Counted from the stretch's first letter, positions 42,653 to 51,622 are shown. The stretch is DNA of 64,000 nt from Candidatus Thorarchaeota archaeon (GCA_003345545.1 PRDH01000039.1:89881-153880); one strand, 5' to 3'. A program made the numbers and translations. The notes: generated from the letters alone by a model not told the origin.

Positions 42653-43822
42653 ATGTCAGTGTCTCGAGTAGGCAAGAAGAAGAACACGAAGCTCTGGCGG
42701 ATCTGGTCTATGTTCCTTAAGGAACTGAGGCTGATTTCCAACGACAAGTTCGCCTTGCTTCTGGTCTTCGTTCTTCCCGGAATGATAATGGGCACGATGT
42801 ATATAGCTATGAATCAGGGAAGCACAATTGGCGCATCCACTATCGACCCGACGAAGAACGCAAATGCACTCACTCTGGGCCTCATCGATATCGACACAAC
42901 AGACACGTTTCCTGGCGAGGACCTATCGGTGAACTTCACTTGGTATCTATCGAAGAGTCGTGACTTCATTGTGACTGTCTATGGTACGGAAGAGGAGGCA
43001 TTGAATGCGCTGTACTTCGATCGGGTGGATGCATATGCTGTCCTACCCTATGGCTTCGAGGGCAACATCACGAATGACATCCCTGCATTCGTGGATATTC
43101 ACATTAGCAGTACGGATTTTGAAAGCCAGACCAAAGTCTTTTCGGCATTCAGCGGTGTAGTACAGGGCTTCAGATTCGACCATGCTTGGGTTAAGGGCGA
43201 AATTGCGACTGAGATGTTTCAGGAGTTTCGGCCTCCCGGAGGAACAAGCCTCTCCGCGACTTTCGGAGTCTTCATGGTCGTGTTCGCCGTGTTCATCGCA
43301 GTTTCCGCAACCGCCGCCCAGGCAATCGTCGGGGACGTCCCACTCAATCGAATGTTGCTTACTCCTGCCACTAAAATGGAGGCAGTGCTTGCAAAAGTGC
43401 TTGCCTACTTCATGGTAGGAATCGTGCAGACACAATTCCTTCTCGTCTTGTGGCTTGGTCTCTTTGGCATAGATCTCTGGGGTCAGTATCTCAATCTCAA
43501 CATCATTCTTGCACTCATGTCCATATCAGGTTCAGCTCTCGGCGTTCTGATTTCTACTGTCGTCACCACACGGTTGCAGGCAAACCAATCCTTTCTGTTT
43601 CTGCTATTTGGAAGCGTCATAATCGGAACGGGTTTCATGGATGTAGGACTGCTCGATGACTACTATCCTCTCAATCTAGGAAGAATAATGATGGTCGATG
43701 TTGGTTTCAAGAACATCTCTCTGTCTGAATTTCTGCCGCAGATCTACATTATTCTCGAGATGACACTGGCACTGATTCTCATTGCCTGGCTGATTTTCAA
43801 GAAACGGCAGAGCCTTGCCTGA
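42653..43822 (+). CDS. ABC-2 type permease, orphan
   Basis: This 389 aa membrane protein of the ABC-2 type has one membrane helix (about 33-53), an extracytoplasmic domain of about 140 residues, and five further helices from about 205 to the end. Such layout (YhgE/YadH-like) is common in exporters of drugs, lipids or sodium. No ATPase gene is adjacent; the ABC ATPase at 58673 has its own permease. The ATG 42653 comes directly after the AlkA stop, with GGGTGA just before it. Confidence 0.82.
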   Translation: MSVSRVGKKKNTKLWRIWSMFLKELRLISNDKFALLLVFVLPGMIMGTMYIAMNQGSTIGASTIDPTKNANALTLGLIDIDTTDTFPGEDLSVNFTWYLSKSRDFIVTVYGTEEEALNALYFDRVDAYAVLPYGFEGNITNDIPAFVDIHISSTDFESQTKVFSAFSGVVQGFRFDHAWVKGEIATEMFQEFRPPGGTSLSATFGVFMVVFAVFIAVSATAAQAIVGDVPLNRMLLTPATKMEAVLAKVLAYFMVGIVQTQFLLVLWLGLFGIDLWGQYLNLNIILALMSISGSALGVLISTVVTTRLQANQSFLFLLFGSVIIGTGFMDVGLLDDYYPLNLGRIMMVDVGFKNISLSEFLPQIYIILEMTLALILIAWLIFKKRQSLA

Positions 43823-43861
43823 GATGCCAAGTCAGTCTGCATTCTCCCATACGGAAGTCTC

Positions 43862-44575
43862 CTAATTCGACTGAACCAATGAAGCAAACAATCCAAGCCA
43901 GGCCTTGCTGAGCATCGAGGGACTGTAATTGCAGAAATTGGAGAGGTCTCGTTGAGATACCTGAATTCGACGTTTGCCATGGAGAGTACAAATAGCTGCA
44001 TAGACAGCTGCACCTGCTACCAAGATGGGTTCATGCTCTTCCGCCTTGGTACAATCCATTCTCTCCAATAGCTGACAGGCCTGTTCTCGTATCTGACCGA
44101 TATATGTTTCCACATCTTCAGTCATCTCAACTACGGCCCACGTGATATCTGCTAGAATTGCATTCACTGCTTCTCTGTGGTCGCTGCTCTCATTAGTATA
44201 GACAGTATTCGAATAGCCCTTCCTCAGGGCAGCTCTATTGTTAAATAGCTGAATCCAAGCGGCGTTGATACTGCATGTTGGCAGTCCGAATGTTTCTTTC
44301 ATTAGTGAGAGCCGGCATCTCACGTGTGTTCTGCTCTCGTATTCGAGAAATGCATCATATAGCGCCGCTGCTGTGAGTATCTCTAACCTCCTCTTGCTAG
44401 TCGTCTTTCTCTTCAGCCCATGTATTAGCTGTTCTGCATGTTCCTCGACAAGAGGTGACCAAGCACTCATTCTCTCTCGCTCGGTCTCATTTAGTCTCTC
44501 AAGGAGAGCGGCAATCATATCTGACACTAGGTTCCTCTCGTGAGTGACTTGAACGTATGTCGTTGTTGATGCCAT
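43862..44575 (-). CDS. TFIIB-like cyclin-fold protein without zinc ribbon
   Basis: This 237 aa protein appears to contain two cyclin-like repeats as in the core of TFB/TFIIB: the first with LEILTAAALYDAFLEYESRT and SINAAWIQLFN (about 59-115), the second with EPILVAGAAVYAAICTLHGKRR, VSQRDLSNFCNYSPSMLSKAW (about 177-235). The N-terminal zinc ribbon and B-finger that engage RNA polymerase are absent; instead there is a helical stretch (1-55). It might bind promoter DNA/TBP or act as a competitor, or be a cyclin-like protein of another role. ATG 44575. A perfect 14-base palindrome lies 38 bases upstream. Confidence 0.6.
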   Translation of the reverse strand: MASTTTYVQVTHERNLVSDMIAALLERLNETERERMSAWSPLVEEHAEQLIHGLKRKTTSKRRLEILTAAALYDAFLEYESRTHVRCRLSLMKETFGLPTCSINAAWIQLFNNRAALRKGYSNTVYTNESSDHREAVNAILADITWAVVEMTEDVETYIGQIREQACQLLERMDCTKAEEHEPILVAGAAVYAAICTLHGKRRIQVSQRDLSNFCNYSPSMLSKAWLGLFASLVQSN

Positions 44576-44612
44576 TCTAATCTATACTCCAAATGCAGTG
44601 TATGCAGTATCT

Positions 44613-44626
44613 ATAATGTACATTAT
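44613..44626. promoter_or_regulatory. Palindrome ATAATGTACATTAT upstream of the TFB-like gene
   Basis: A perfect 14-base palindrome 38-51 bases before the ATG at 44575 of the TFB-like gene. A direct repeat GCAGT-N4-GCAGT lies between it and the gene (about 44595-44609). It is suitable as an autoregulatory operator. Confidence 0.45.
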
Positions 44627-44780
44627 GCTGACCTCTATTTGAGCATCATAATACCATTTCGCCAGCTAAAGCGGCTATGATGCTTCTAAACAACTAAATT
44701 ACCGGTTTTTGGCTTGCGATTCATTGTGATAGACCTATGAACCTGTATCTGATTACCTGAAGTGCTCAAACTGCAATTCT

Positions 44781-45584
44781 CTAGGTCATCAACAAGGCAA
44801 GGATAATGACCATAGAGTTGTTGAATCCATGAGCGACAGTCGGTCCTAGTATTGAATAACTCCTCCTCTGAGCAAGGTACCCGAGAAACAGACCAAGTAC
44901 GAATCTCGTTGGCAACCCAATGGGATCAAGATGAACAACCGCAAATATGAAACTGGTGATGACGAGCGCGATCAGTCTGAAGTTCTTGGATTGTTTCGTT
45001 CGATAGATGATTTCCAATCGTCTCTGCAAGAATCCCCTAAAAATGAGTTCCTCTGTAAAACCGACGAGCACGAACATCGCGAAGACCCATGCTACCAGCC
45101 AGATATAGAGACCAGTACCGCCAGGCGGAAAGAGGATGCTCACGTCTCCACCCGAGCTGGGTACTGCTATCTCAATGATCCATGAGATGAGTAGGTTTGC
45201 GCCTAGCATCGTTATGCCGAAAACGAAACCCAGTCCGATGTCTGGGATAGATGTCATATTCCTGATACCAAGTGACTTGATGCTGATGCTGTGCTTCTTG
45301 ACATACCAGAGGGGCGGAACAACGAAACCAACTTCTGCGGCAGTAAGAATGATGAGCGCCCATGGATCTGTCAGGACACCGTTCACTCCGATGGTGAAGA
45401 TCATTGGAATCATAATGATGATCTCAATAGCGAACATCAAGAGCCATCCTGCAAGTACGACGAGTAGGATGCTTGTGAGTTTGGAAGGTTCTATGCTGCG
45501 TTCAACAAATGCGCCTGGCTCGTAAATGTCTATACCCTGTTCTTTGTCTTCTTCCTCAATAGTATCCGGATCATCAATGACCAA
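44781..45584 (-). CDS. CPBP family intramembrane metalloprotease
   Basis: This 267 aa membrane protein is of the CPBP (CAAX protease and bacteriocin-processing) family. The catalytic motifs are GFTEELIFRGFLQRRL (EExxxR), FAVVHLD and HGFNNS. About seven membrane segments are seen; the first 35 residues are acidic and cytoplasmic. The start is TTG 45584 with GAGG 8 bases upstream. Substrate unknown; no prenylation or bacteriocin genes are next to it. Confidence 0.85.
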   Translation of the reverse strand: MVIDDPDTIEEEDKEQGIDIYEPGAFVERSIEPSKLTSILLVVLAGWLLMFAIEIIIMIPMIFTIGVNGVLTDPWALIILTAAEVGFVVPPLWYVKKHSISIKSLGIRNMTSIPDIGLGFVFGITMLGANLLISWIIEIAVPSSGGDVSILFPPGGTGLYIWLVAWVFAMFVLVGFTEELIFRGFLQRRLEIIYRTKQSKNFRLIALVITSFIFAVVHLDPIGLPTRFVLGLFLGYLAQRRSYSILGPTVAHGFNNSMVIILALLMT

Positions 45585-45722
45585 TTATGCAACCTCTTCA
45601 AGACAACTCTGGGTGCAGAATTAAGTATTTGGATTGTCTAGCCGGCCTTGCGTATTCCGCGTAGGCTTTATTTGATAGAGTGTTGAGTGCGTTAACTGAT
45701 TTCAAGCATTCTGGCGATTTGG

Positions 45723-47735
45723 ATGACTCCTAGTATGGTTGATGATAGCGTTGAACCGACCCGGCGGAGAGGCACTGCAATACTAGTCATCACGATTATC
45801 ACTATTGCCAGTTTGCTGGTCATCCAATACATCCCTCGAATATATCCAGAGCCAGGTCTGGAAGTACGGGTTGCCATCGTTGATTCTGGAATCAATGTAG
45901 ATACTGAGCTACGACCGCGAGTTCTAGCTGAACGGAGCTTTGTCAATACAACATTCGGCTATTCAAGTTCAGATAACTTAACAAGCGATAGTTACCCGTC
46001 TGGCAGTCCTCATGGAACTTATATTGCGAAAATCATTGCTCAGGAAGCGCCCAATGCTGGTATCGTGAACGCAAAGGTTGTTGGCTCGGACAATTACGCA
46101 ACTGTTCCTGGGATTGTTGAAGCAATCAGATGGGCAGTTCTTGAAGAGAATTGCAGCGTCATCAACCTCAGTCTAGGGATGGATGTCATTAGCGGTGATG
46201 CTGTTGGAGAAGCTGTGCGGTGGGCGTTTCGACGTGGAGTCTGTGTGGTCGCTGCTGCAGGAAATAATGGACAAGGCGGTATCAGCGGCAGCTCGATCGA
46301 ATCGCCCGCTGTGTACCCTGAGGTCATCGCTGTTGCTGGTATCGACGATTCACTTGTTCCCTACTCGTTCTCTGGAAGAGGCCCTCTCCGAAACAGAGTT
46401 ATGAAACCTGATATCGCAGCAAGGGGCTTCTACAATGAAAATGGCGGCACGAAGTTTGGCACTAGTTTCGCCGCCCCGATCGTGAGCGCGGGCGCAGCTG
46501 TTATGATCGAGCATTGCCTTCAGAATGATTGGACATGGACTCCTGGAATGATCAAAGCAGCAATCCTCGCAAGTGCATCGGATCTCACTTCAGAGAATTG
46601 GGAAGTTGGCGTTGGTAGATTTGATCTTGCAACAGCATTGGTCTACATTGACAATGCACAGAAAGATGATGGTCTACCACTCATAGGGGCAATCACCCCA
46701 ATTGAAGGTCCTTTTTCCTTCGAGTACTGGTTCGTCAATCACTCCGTGTTCATACCTGTGTCTCTATTCTCTAGCAGCAATGTGACATTCAACCTAGCTT
46801 ACACTGGAGATGCTTCGCAGTGGCTTCAAGGACCATCATCGGTCACCATTAATCAGACAGGATCGATCACACTGGAGCTCTGTGTTATTTCGTCCGGTGC
46901 CCTAGAAGACTTGGAGGTCTCTGTTGTATTCATCGCGGAAGGGTACTTGAACCTTAAGACCTCTCTTGAGTTCGGTGTGGCTATTCCGTACAAAGAGATA
47001 GCATTTGATTTCAGCACGACTCCTTGGGCAATCGACTCCATCTATGGGCAATTCAGAGAATTAGCTATGGAGCTGGGTGCCATCGGTTTCTCAGTCGATG
47101 AACTTCGAAGTCTAGATGAAATCAATATTGCATCGTTGAATCGATATGATGCAGTCTTTGTCTTTGATCCCTGCGCATGGGATTATGTTATCGAGAATGA
47201 TTCCGTATCCAGAGTTTCGCGATATTCCTATACTCCTATAAAGGTCAACTCCTACGTCCAATACTGGAAACAAGGTGGCAGTCTATTCCTGGTGGGGCTC
47301 TCAAATTCAAGCATCGATATTGAGAGTGCGAATAGTCTCTTTGCAGCATTCAACGTCACACTCAACTATGACAGGATTCCAGTGATAACAATCATTGTGA
47401 GTGGCGTGGAGTCAGCAACTGAAATCGTGAAGATGATAGACCATCCAATCACAGAGTCCGTGGATTCCTTTGATTACAATGGATGTTCTCTGAACCACAC
47501 GGGAGATGTGTTCGAGATCGCATGGACAGAGGTGTCTTGGTTGGATGAAAACGACACAATACACATTGAAAATCGGACAGTGCTTGCCGGTCTTGAGGGA
47601 CTGGGAGGCGGGCGTGTCCTGGTCACAGGAAGCAACTTCTTCCTTGATAACTGGGGGATTAGAGAACTCTATCTCTCAAGTCAAGACTACGAACTTGTTT
47701 TGAAGGCTCTGCTCTGGCTGGTTCACGAAGTCTGA
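45723..47735 (+). CDS. Membrane-anchored subtilisin-like serine protease
   Basis: This 670 aa S8 family protease has a basic N-terminus and a single membrane helix (residues 18-38), so the protease faces outward. The catalytic triad is Asp54 (AIVDSGIN), His97 (SPHGTYIA) and Ser248 (FGTSFAAP), with oxyanion Asn181 (AAAGNNGQGG). There is no clear propeptide between anchor and catalytic domain. The C-terminal 350 residues hold a beta-rich part and then an alpha/beta domain (WAIDSIYGQFRELAMELG to the end) like DUF4350-type modules. ATG 45723; TATA-like GCTTTATTTG near 45665. Confidence 0.9.
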   Translation: MTPSMVDDSVEPTRRRGTAILVITIITIASLLVIQYIPRIYPEPGLEVRVAIVDSGINVDTELRPRVLAERSFVNTTFGYSSSDNLTSDSYPSGSPHGTYIAKIIAQEAPNAGIVNAKVVGSDNYATVPGIVEAIRWAVLEENCSVINLSLGMDVISGDAVGEAVRWAFRRGVCVVAAAGNNGQGGISGSSIESPAVYPEVIAVAGIDDSLVPYSFSGRGPLRNRVMKPDIAARGFYNENGGTKFGTSFAAPIVSAGAAVMIEHCLQNDWTWTPGMIKAAILASASDLTSENWEVGVGRFDLATALVYIDNAQKDDGLPLIGAITPIEGPFSFEYWFVNHSVFIPVSLFSSSNVTFNLAYTGDASQWLQGPSSVTINQTGSITLELCVISSGALEDLEVSVVFIAEGYLNLKTSLEFGVAIPYKEIAFDFSTTPWAIDSIYGQFRELAMELGAIGFSVDELRSLDEINIASLNRYDAVFVFDPCAWDYVIENDSVSRVSRYSYTPIKVNSYVQYWKQGGSLFLVGLSNSSIDIESANSLFAAFNVTLNYDRIPVITIIVSGVESATEIVKMIDHPITESVDSFDYNGCSLNHTGDVFEIAWTEVSWLDENDTIHIENRTVLAGLEGLGGGRVLVTGSNFFLDNWGIRELYLSSQDYELVLKALLWLVHEV

Positions 47736-47737
47736 TG

Positions 47738-48130
47738 CTAAAGGAGTGGCGCTATTTTCTCTGTGGCTGTTGTTGCAGCATATACGAGAAGCCCTGTCTT
47801 GACTCCTTTGCTTGCTGCAAGAACGAGAATCGCTTTTTCTCCCGCGCTCTTCATTATCACTAGTCCTTTCTCATTGGTCATTAGTATCTCTTCCAGTGTT
47901 CCCTGGTCCAGTCTCTCCGCGGCCAAGTCTGCAACACCAAGGATGGATGCTGCCATTGCTGCAATCTCTGCTTCTTCAAGACCATGTGGCACTGCACTTG
48001 ATATGGGAAGGCCCTCTTTGGAGAGCAACATCCAGGCTCGTATCCCAGAGGCTAATGCAGTGGACTCTTCCATAATGAGTCTGAGTTTCCCTTGCAGCTC
48101 TTCGAAGCCCGGATCTAACATAGCGCCCAC
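47738..48130 (-). CDS. Roadblock/LC7 domain protein (MglB-like)
   Basis: This 130 aa protein has a single roadblock/LC7 domain: GIRAWMLLSKEGLPISSAVPHG, EIAAMAASILGVADLAAERL, LEEILMTNEKGLVIMKSAGEKAILVLAA. Roadblock proteins pair with small GTPases of the Ras/MglA type, and Asgard archaea carry many of them. No GTPase gene lies in this window. The start is GTG 48130 or ATG 48121. The stop lies 2 bases from that of the convergent subtilisin gene. Confidence 0.88.
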   Translation of the reverse strand: MGAMLDPGFEELQGKLRLIMEESTALASGIRAWMLLSKEGLPISSAVPHGLEEAEIAAMAASILGVADLAAERLDQGTLEEILMTNEKGLVIMKSAGEKAILVLAASKGVKTGLLVYAATTATEKIAPLL

Positions 48131-48264
48131 TCTACTCTCTCTCTATGAGCTACGAGCAAACTTAGAAGTGCCAATTAATAAAGTTTGCATGACTATTGTA
48201 ACTACTATGTCAAGAACGAGGTCCGTTCTGTTCGATTCGCTGTTTCAAAGAGGTGGTTCATTCA

Positions 48265-48906
48265 TTGGATCTAATTCACAAGATTGAGCCTTCATCAGGA
48301 GATGATTCTACTGTCGGGTGGAAATCAGGAGTCCGAGTACTGGGCATTGCTGAGAGCTTCAAGAAGAGCCAACTCACCAGTCTCGTCGCAGGAGTCGTAA
48401 TGCGAGGGGACTTTCGAATTGATGGATTCGGCGCCTGCCAACCCACGATTGGAGGTACTGACTCCACCGTGTCATTGCTACAGCTCTTTCGTAGGTTGAA
48501 GAGGCAGGACATTCGAGCTTGGATGCTGGGCGGCAGTCTGATCTCATGGTTCAATGTAGTCGACATTGTCGAACTCTATACTGCAACCGGAGTACCTGTT
48601 GTCTGTGTGACTTATCATCCATCCGAAGGCATTGAGAAATATCTGAAAGAGTACTTTCCGGATGATTGGCAATCGAGACTCGCAACTCTCACCAAAGGGG
48701 GCGCTCGAACTCCTATACAACTGGAAACAGGTCATTCAGCCTTTCTTACGACTGCTGGAGTCGGAGTATCAAGAGCAAAGCGGCTCTTGGATAGGTTCAC
48801 CCTTGATGGGAGGGTTCCCGAACCCGTCCGCGTGGCACGTCTCGCGGCCGCCGGTCTATATCGAGATATGTTTCATAGCGCAATCGAAGGCGAACTTAAA
48901 CGGTGA
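48265..48906 (+). CDS. DUF99 / UPF0215 protein (EndoV-like fold)
   Basis: This archaeal protein belongs to DUF99, whose fold resembles endonuclease V and for which deoxyuridine endonuclease activity has been described in Pyrococcus (Endo dU). Conserved parts are RIDGFGACQPTIGGTDST, LLQLFRRLKRQDIRAWMLGGSLISWFN, TGVPVVCVTYHPSEGIE and PVRVARLAA near the end. The start TTG 48265 is preferred with GAGGTGG 8 bases upstream; GTG 48253 lies within that site. It is convergent with the HD hydrolase gene, 2 bases apart. Confidence 0.85.
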   Translation: MDLIHKIEPSSGDDSTVGWKSGVRVLGIAESFKKSQLTSLVAGVVMRGDFRIDGFGACQPTIGGTDSTVSLLQLFRRLKRQDIRAWMLGGSLISWFNVVDIVELYTATGVPVVCVTYHPSEGIEKYLKEYFPDDWQSRLATLTKGGARTPIQLETGHSAFLTTAGVGVSRAKRLLDRFTLDGRVPEPVRVARLAAAGLYRDMFHSAIEGELKR

Positions 48907-48908
48907 CC

Positions 48909-49538
48909 TCAGATTTCAAAACGAATGTTCAAATCATCTGCGTTTTTCCGGTGCATTTCTAGGAGAATGCCGTAAATCGCACTGAGGATGTCTATTCCGA
49001 GTGTTTCGAAAGTGTGCTGAGACGAGGCGAAGAATCGGTGCAGGATTCTTGGTGATACACCTGAGTCTTCCAAGTCCAGTGCATGGACCAGCATGTCAAT
49101 AATGTCCGCACCTCTCACCAATCTCGCTTCAATCGTCGTGCAGTCTTCATACTCCTTCCAGATTGACATGAGTTGCTTTGAGGAGCCTGACTTGCCTCGA
49201 AGTATTGTTTGAATTGCCTTTCTCTCCATCTCGCGTTTCAGTGTCTCTTTTGAAGACTTGCCTGATTGGCTAGCATCATGCGGAATATCTGATGTCAGAG
49301 ATTCGGGAAGATCATGGATTGCAGCCATGATCAGAGTCTTTTCTATATTCAGCTGAACTCCGGTTCCTGCCAGGTACTGAGAAATATAGATACTCGATAT
49401 GATGGTTCCGTACGAATGCTCTGCGACTGATTCAGGTCTGAATCTATCCACTCCTGCAATGCCCCAACCAGACCTATTCACTCTCTTCAAGCCTACCGCG
49501 TTTCGGACAAGGTCTATGATGTCTTCAGGTGTTGTCAT
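48909..49538 (-). CDS. HD-domain phosphohydrolase (YfbR/HDDC2-like)
   Basis: This 209 aa metal-dependent hydrolase has HD motifs VAEHSYGT, AAIHDLPES and a later Asp in VRGADIIDMLVHAL. The closest family is the 5'-deoxynucleotidase YfbR/HDDC2, which removes phosphate from deoxynucleoside monophosphates. Its position next to a DUF99 gene fits nucleotide pool or DNA repair, but that is inference. ATG 49538; a TATA-like TTTTTAAGTA at about 49557-49566 overlaps the T run of the terminator of the upstream gene. Confidence 0.83.
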   Translation of the reverse strand: MTTPEDIIDLVRNAVGLKRVNRSGWGIAGVDRFRPESVAEHSYGTIISSIYISQYLAGTGVQLNIEKTLIMAAIHDLPESLTSDIPHDASQSGKSSKETLKREMERKAIQTILRGKSGSSKQLMSIWKEYEDCTTIEARLVRGADIIDMLVHALDLEDSGVSPRILHRFFASSQHTFETLGIDILSAIYGILLEMHRKNADDLNIRFEI

Positions 49539-49578
49539 TGATTATGATTCCAAATACGTACTTAAAAAGAGAATGTGA

Positions 49579-49590
49579 GGGGAAGTCCCC
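49579..49590 (-). terminator. Terminator of the BMP-like gene
   Basis: GGGG-AAGT-CCCC (49579-49590; the stem can extend by G-C/C-G neighbours) lies about 20 bases past the BMP-like stop. On the minus strand a T-rich run CTCTTTTTAAG follows. Confidence 0.5.
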
Positions 49591-49607
49591 CCAACTCCAA
49601 CCTGGGT

Positions 49608-50732
49608 CTACGGCCAGGTATCTTCTACAACTATTGTTCCATTGGTTATCATTGTTGCATAGTCACTAATTGTATCAAGTAAACCCGAAGGAAGCCAAGC
49701 GTTGTCTCTAAACCCACCGGTTATATTGACACCTCCATTAGCCAGGTCGTAGACAATTGGTGATTCTGCCTGAAGTGTCGGGAAGTCATCCCACATCGTT
49801 GCGTTGATGATGTGATAGACTGCGATATCAGACCTTGGGATAACGCTTGTGAGAACCCATGAGTAGCCGACTCTTGTGCTGATATCCGGAAGCCCCAAAA
49901 AGTCTTGGTTTCCCTCTGCGGCGATCACAAATGGCTTTCTGTTCTCAGTTTCGCTGAACCAAGTTTGGTTTGCATATATCATCGCTTCTCTGATGCCCAT
50001 TATGCTTGCGCGTACTGGGGCAAAGATGACTGTTGCATTACCGTTTGGGTAATAGGGATTGAACATGTTTTGTGCTAGGATTCTTGCTGTTTCCGTATCG
50101 TTGTATGAACCGACATATACCTCGGGAAGAAGTGTGACATTCAGATTATCAGTTGCGTTTGCATAGACGAGACCCTGCTTGAAACCAGCAATCAAGCTCT
50201 GCACCGTAAGGCTGGTTCCGACAGAACCGATGATGCCGACTACTCCACTTTTGTCTGCGTCACCTACACTCATGTAAGCGGCAAAAGCTCCGGCAAGAAA
50301 TGCGGCCTCCTGCTGAGTGAATGTGGCTGAGATCACGTTGGCCGCAGATACGGAACCACCAATAAACGCAAACTTCTGCGAAGCATGGGCTGATGCAACG
50401 GCACTGATTTCATCAGCTAGCTCTTCTCCAATAACAATGATCAAGTCATATGTCCCAGAGCTTGCCAACTGCTCCAAGATTGTCTGTGCATCGGATTCAC
50501 CTGTGGCAGTGAAATAGGCATAGTTCACAACGAGCTCACCTGCTAGCTCCTGCAGACCTAAATCGACTTGGTCAACCATGCTAAGGTCTCCGAAGCCAGG
50601 GGCGACAACGACCACTGCAATATCAGGAGGGTTGTACTGGTTGGTAAGGAAGATATAGCTTCCTACTCCAGAGAATACGAGTACAACGATTATTGCAGAC
50701 GCTATGATGCTTGTCCGTGAGCTCAAAATCAT
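49608..50732 (-). CDS. BMP-family substrate-binding protein
   Basis: This 374 aa extracytoplasmic binding protein has an N-terminal membrane anchor (residues 8-30) without a lipobox. It matches the basic membrane protein (BMP/Med/TmpC) family, which binds nucleosides for ABC transporters: YDLIIVIGEELADEI, KFAFIGGSVSAANVISATFTQQEAAFLAGAFAA, VGIIGSVGTSLTVQSLIAGFKQG and IFAPVRASIMGIREA. Several N-x-S/T sites fit an outside location. No ABC permease or ATPase of that type is near, so it may be a sensor or use a distant transporter. Confidence 0.82.
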   Translation of the reverse strand: MILSSRTSIIASAIIVVLVFSGVGSYIFLTNQYNPPDIAVVVVAPGFGDLSMVDQVDLGLQELAGELVVNYAYFTATGESDAQTILEQLASSGTYDLIIVIGEELADEISAVASAHASQKFAFIGGSVSAANVISATFTQQEAAFLAGAFAAYMSVGDADKSGVVGIIGSVGTSLTVQSLIAGFKQGLVYANATDNLNVTLLPEVYVGSYNDTETARILAQNMFNPYYPNGNATVIFAPVRASIMGIREAMIYANQTWFSETENRKPFVIAAEGNQDFLGLPDISTRVGYSWVLTSVIPRSDIAVYHIINATMWDDFPTLQAESPIVYDLANGGVNITGGFRDNAWLPSGLLDTISDYATMITNGTIVVEDTWP

Positions 50733-50768
50733 GCCTCCATGGTCTTGAGTTCGTTGCTCGGGCTGGTC

Positions 50769-50783
50769 GATTTAAATCTGTTG
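50769..50783 (-). promoter_or_regulatory. Promoter palindrome of the BMP-like gene
   Basis: GATTTAAATC (50769-50778) is a perfect palindrome and contains the likely TATA box, about 40 bases before ATG 50732. It continues as TTAAATCTGTTG (50772-50783), the same 12 bases as upstream of kdgK (12813-12824). Confidence 0.45.
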
Positions 50784-50905
50784 CTCCGCGAAAATACGTT
50801 CATGACCCATATATGACAAAAAGGAGGGTACTGAAATCGAGGGGCATTAGTTATAAATGCGGTTGACAGTTCGAAATGTAAGAAGAGTCTAAACTGGTGG
50901 TCATA

Positions 50906-51622
50906 ATGCCTGGCGACACGCTTGATGAAGTTGCTGGCCTTCTGGAAGAAACTCTGAAGGTGCATAGATCAGTGAAGCAGGTGGTTCTATGCACGAGGGA
51001 AGGTGTGGTTGTGGCGGCAGTCGCGCGAGAAGGGGATTCGGATTCGAGGGTGCTTGCCACTGTGTCTGCTGCATTGGTATGGGGTGGCTCGACGGCTCTT
51101 GGTCATCTCCGCAAGTCAGGACCTGCGCATCTTGTTCAAACGACCAGTATTGAGAGAGTCCTGACCGTTGTGCAGCCGCATTATCTCCTTATTGTGGTGG
51201 TGTCCAGGGCTGATGATGCTGGCCTGGACCTTGACCAGCTTATCCCGACTTTTCAATCTCTGGCCACAAGAATGGAGCTCGTTATGGGCTCAACAAAGGT
51301 TTTCGGAAAGCAGACACTTCTAGGCAAAATCGTTGAGCAAATCCCCGAAATCACTCAAGCAGTTCTTCTTACTATTGAGGGACTTCCCCTGGGGTCTGTG
51401 GGATTCACCGATGAGATAGAGTTCGCAGGGCTTCTTAGTTCTCTCTTTGCCAACGGCTTGACCTATTCGAATGTCAGCCATTCGATATCTATCGACACTC
51501 CAGGGGTACGTCTTTCGATCATGCGTGTGGATGAAACCCGTCTCCTAGCAGTTGTCTGCCGCGGACCTAATCCAGAAGAACTTGCCCAAAGAGTTCAATT
51601 GGTTCTCGATGGTTCTGTCTAG
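50906..51622 (+). CDS. Tandem roadblock/LC7 protein
   Basis: This protein of about 238 aa has two roadblock/LC7 domains in one chain: residues about 1-120 (LEETLKVHRSVKQVVLCTREGVVV, VSAALVWGGSTALGHL, RVLTVVQPHYLLIVVV) and about 135-235 (LGKIVEQIPEITQAVLLTIEGLPLG, GLLSSLFANGLTYSN, LSIMRVDETRLLAVVC). Roadblock domains normally act as dimers, so the tandem form is a built-in heterodimer likely to bind a small GTPase. ATG 50906 has GGTGG 5 bases upstream; GTG 50897 is an alternative. TATA-like TTATAAAT is near 50850. It is convergent with a regulator gene. Confidence 0.85.
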   Translation: MPGDTLDEVAGLLEETLKVHRSVKQVVLCTREGVVVAAVAREGDSDSRVLATVSAALVWGGSTALGHLRKSGPAHLVQTTSIERVLTVVQPHYLLIVVVSRADDAGLDLDQLIPTFQSLATRMELVMGSTKVFGKQTLLGKIVEQIPEITQAVLLTIEGLPLGSVGFTDEIEFAGLLSSLFANGLTYSNVSHSISIDTPGVRLSIMRVDETRLLAVVCRGPNPEELAQRVQLVLDGSV

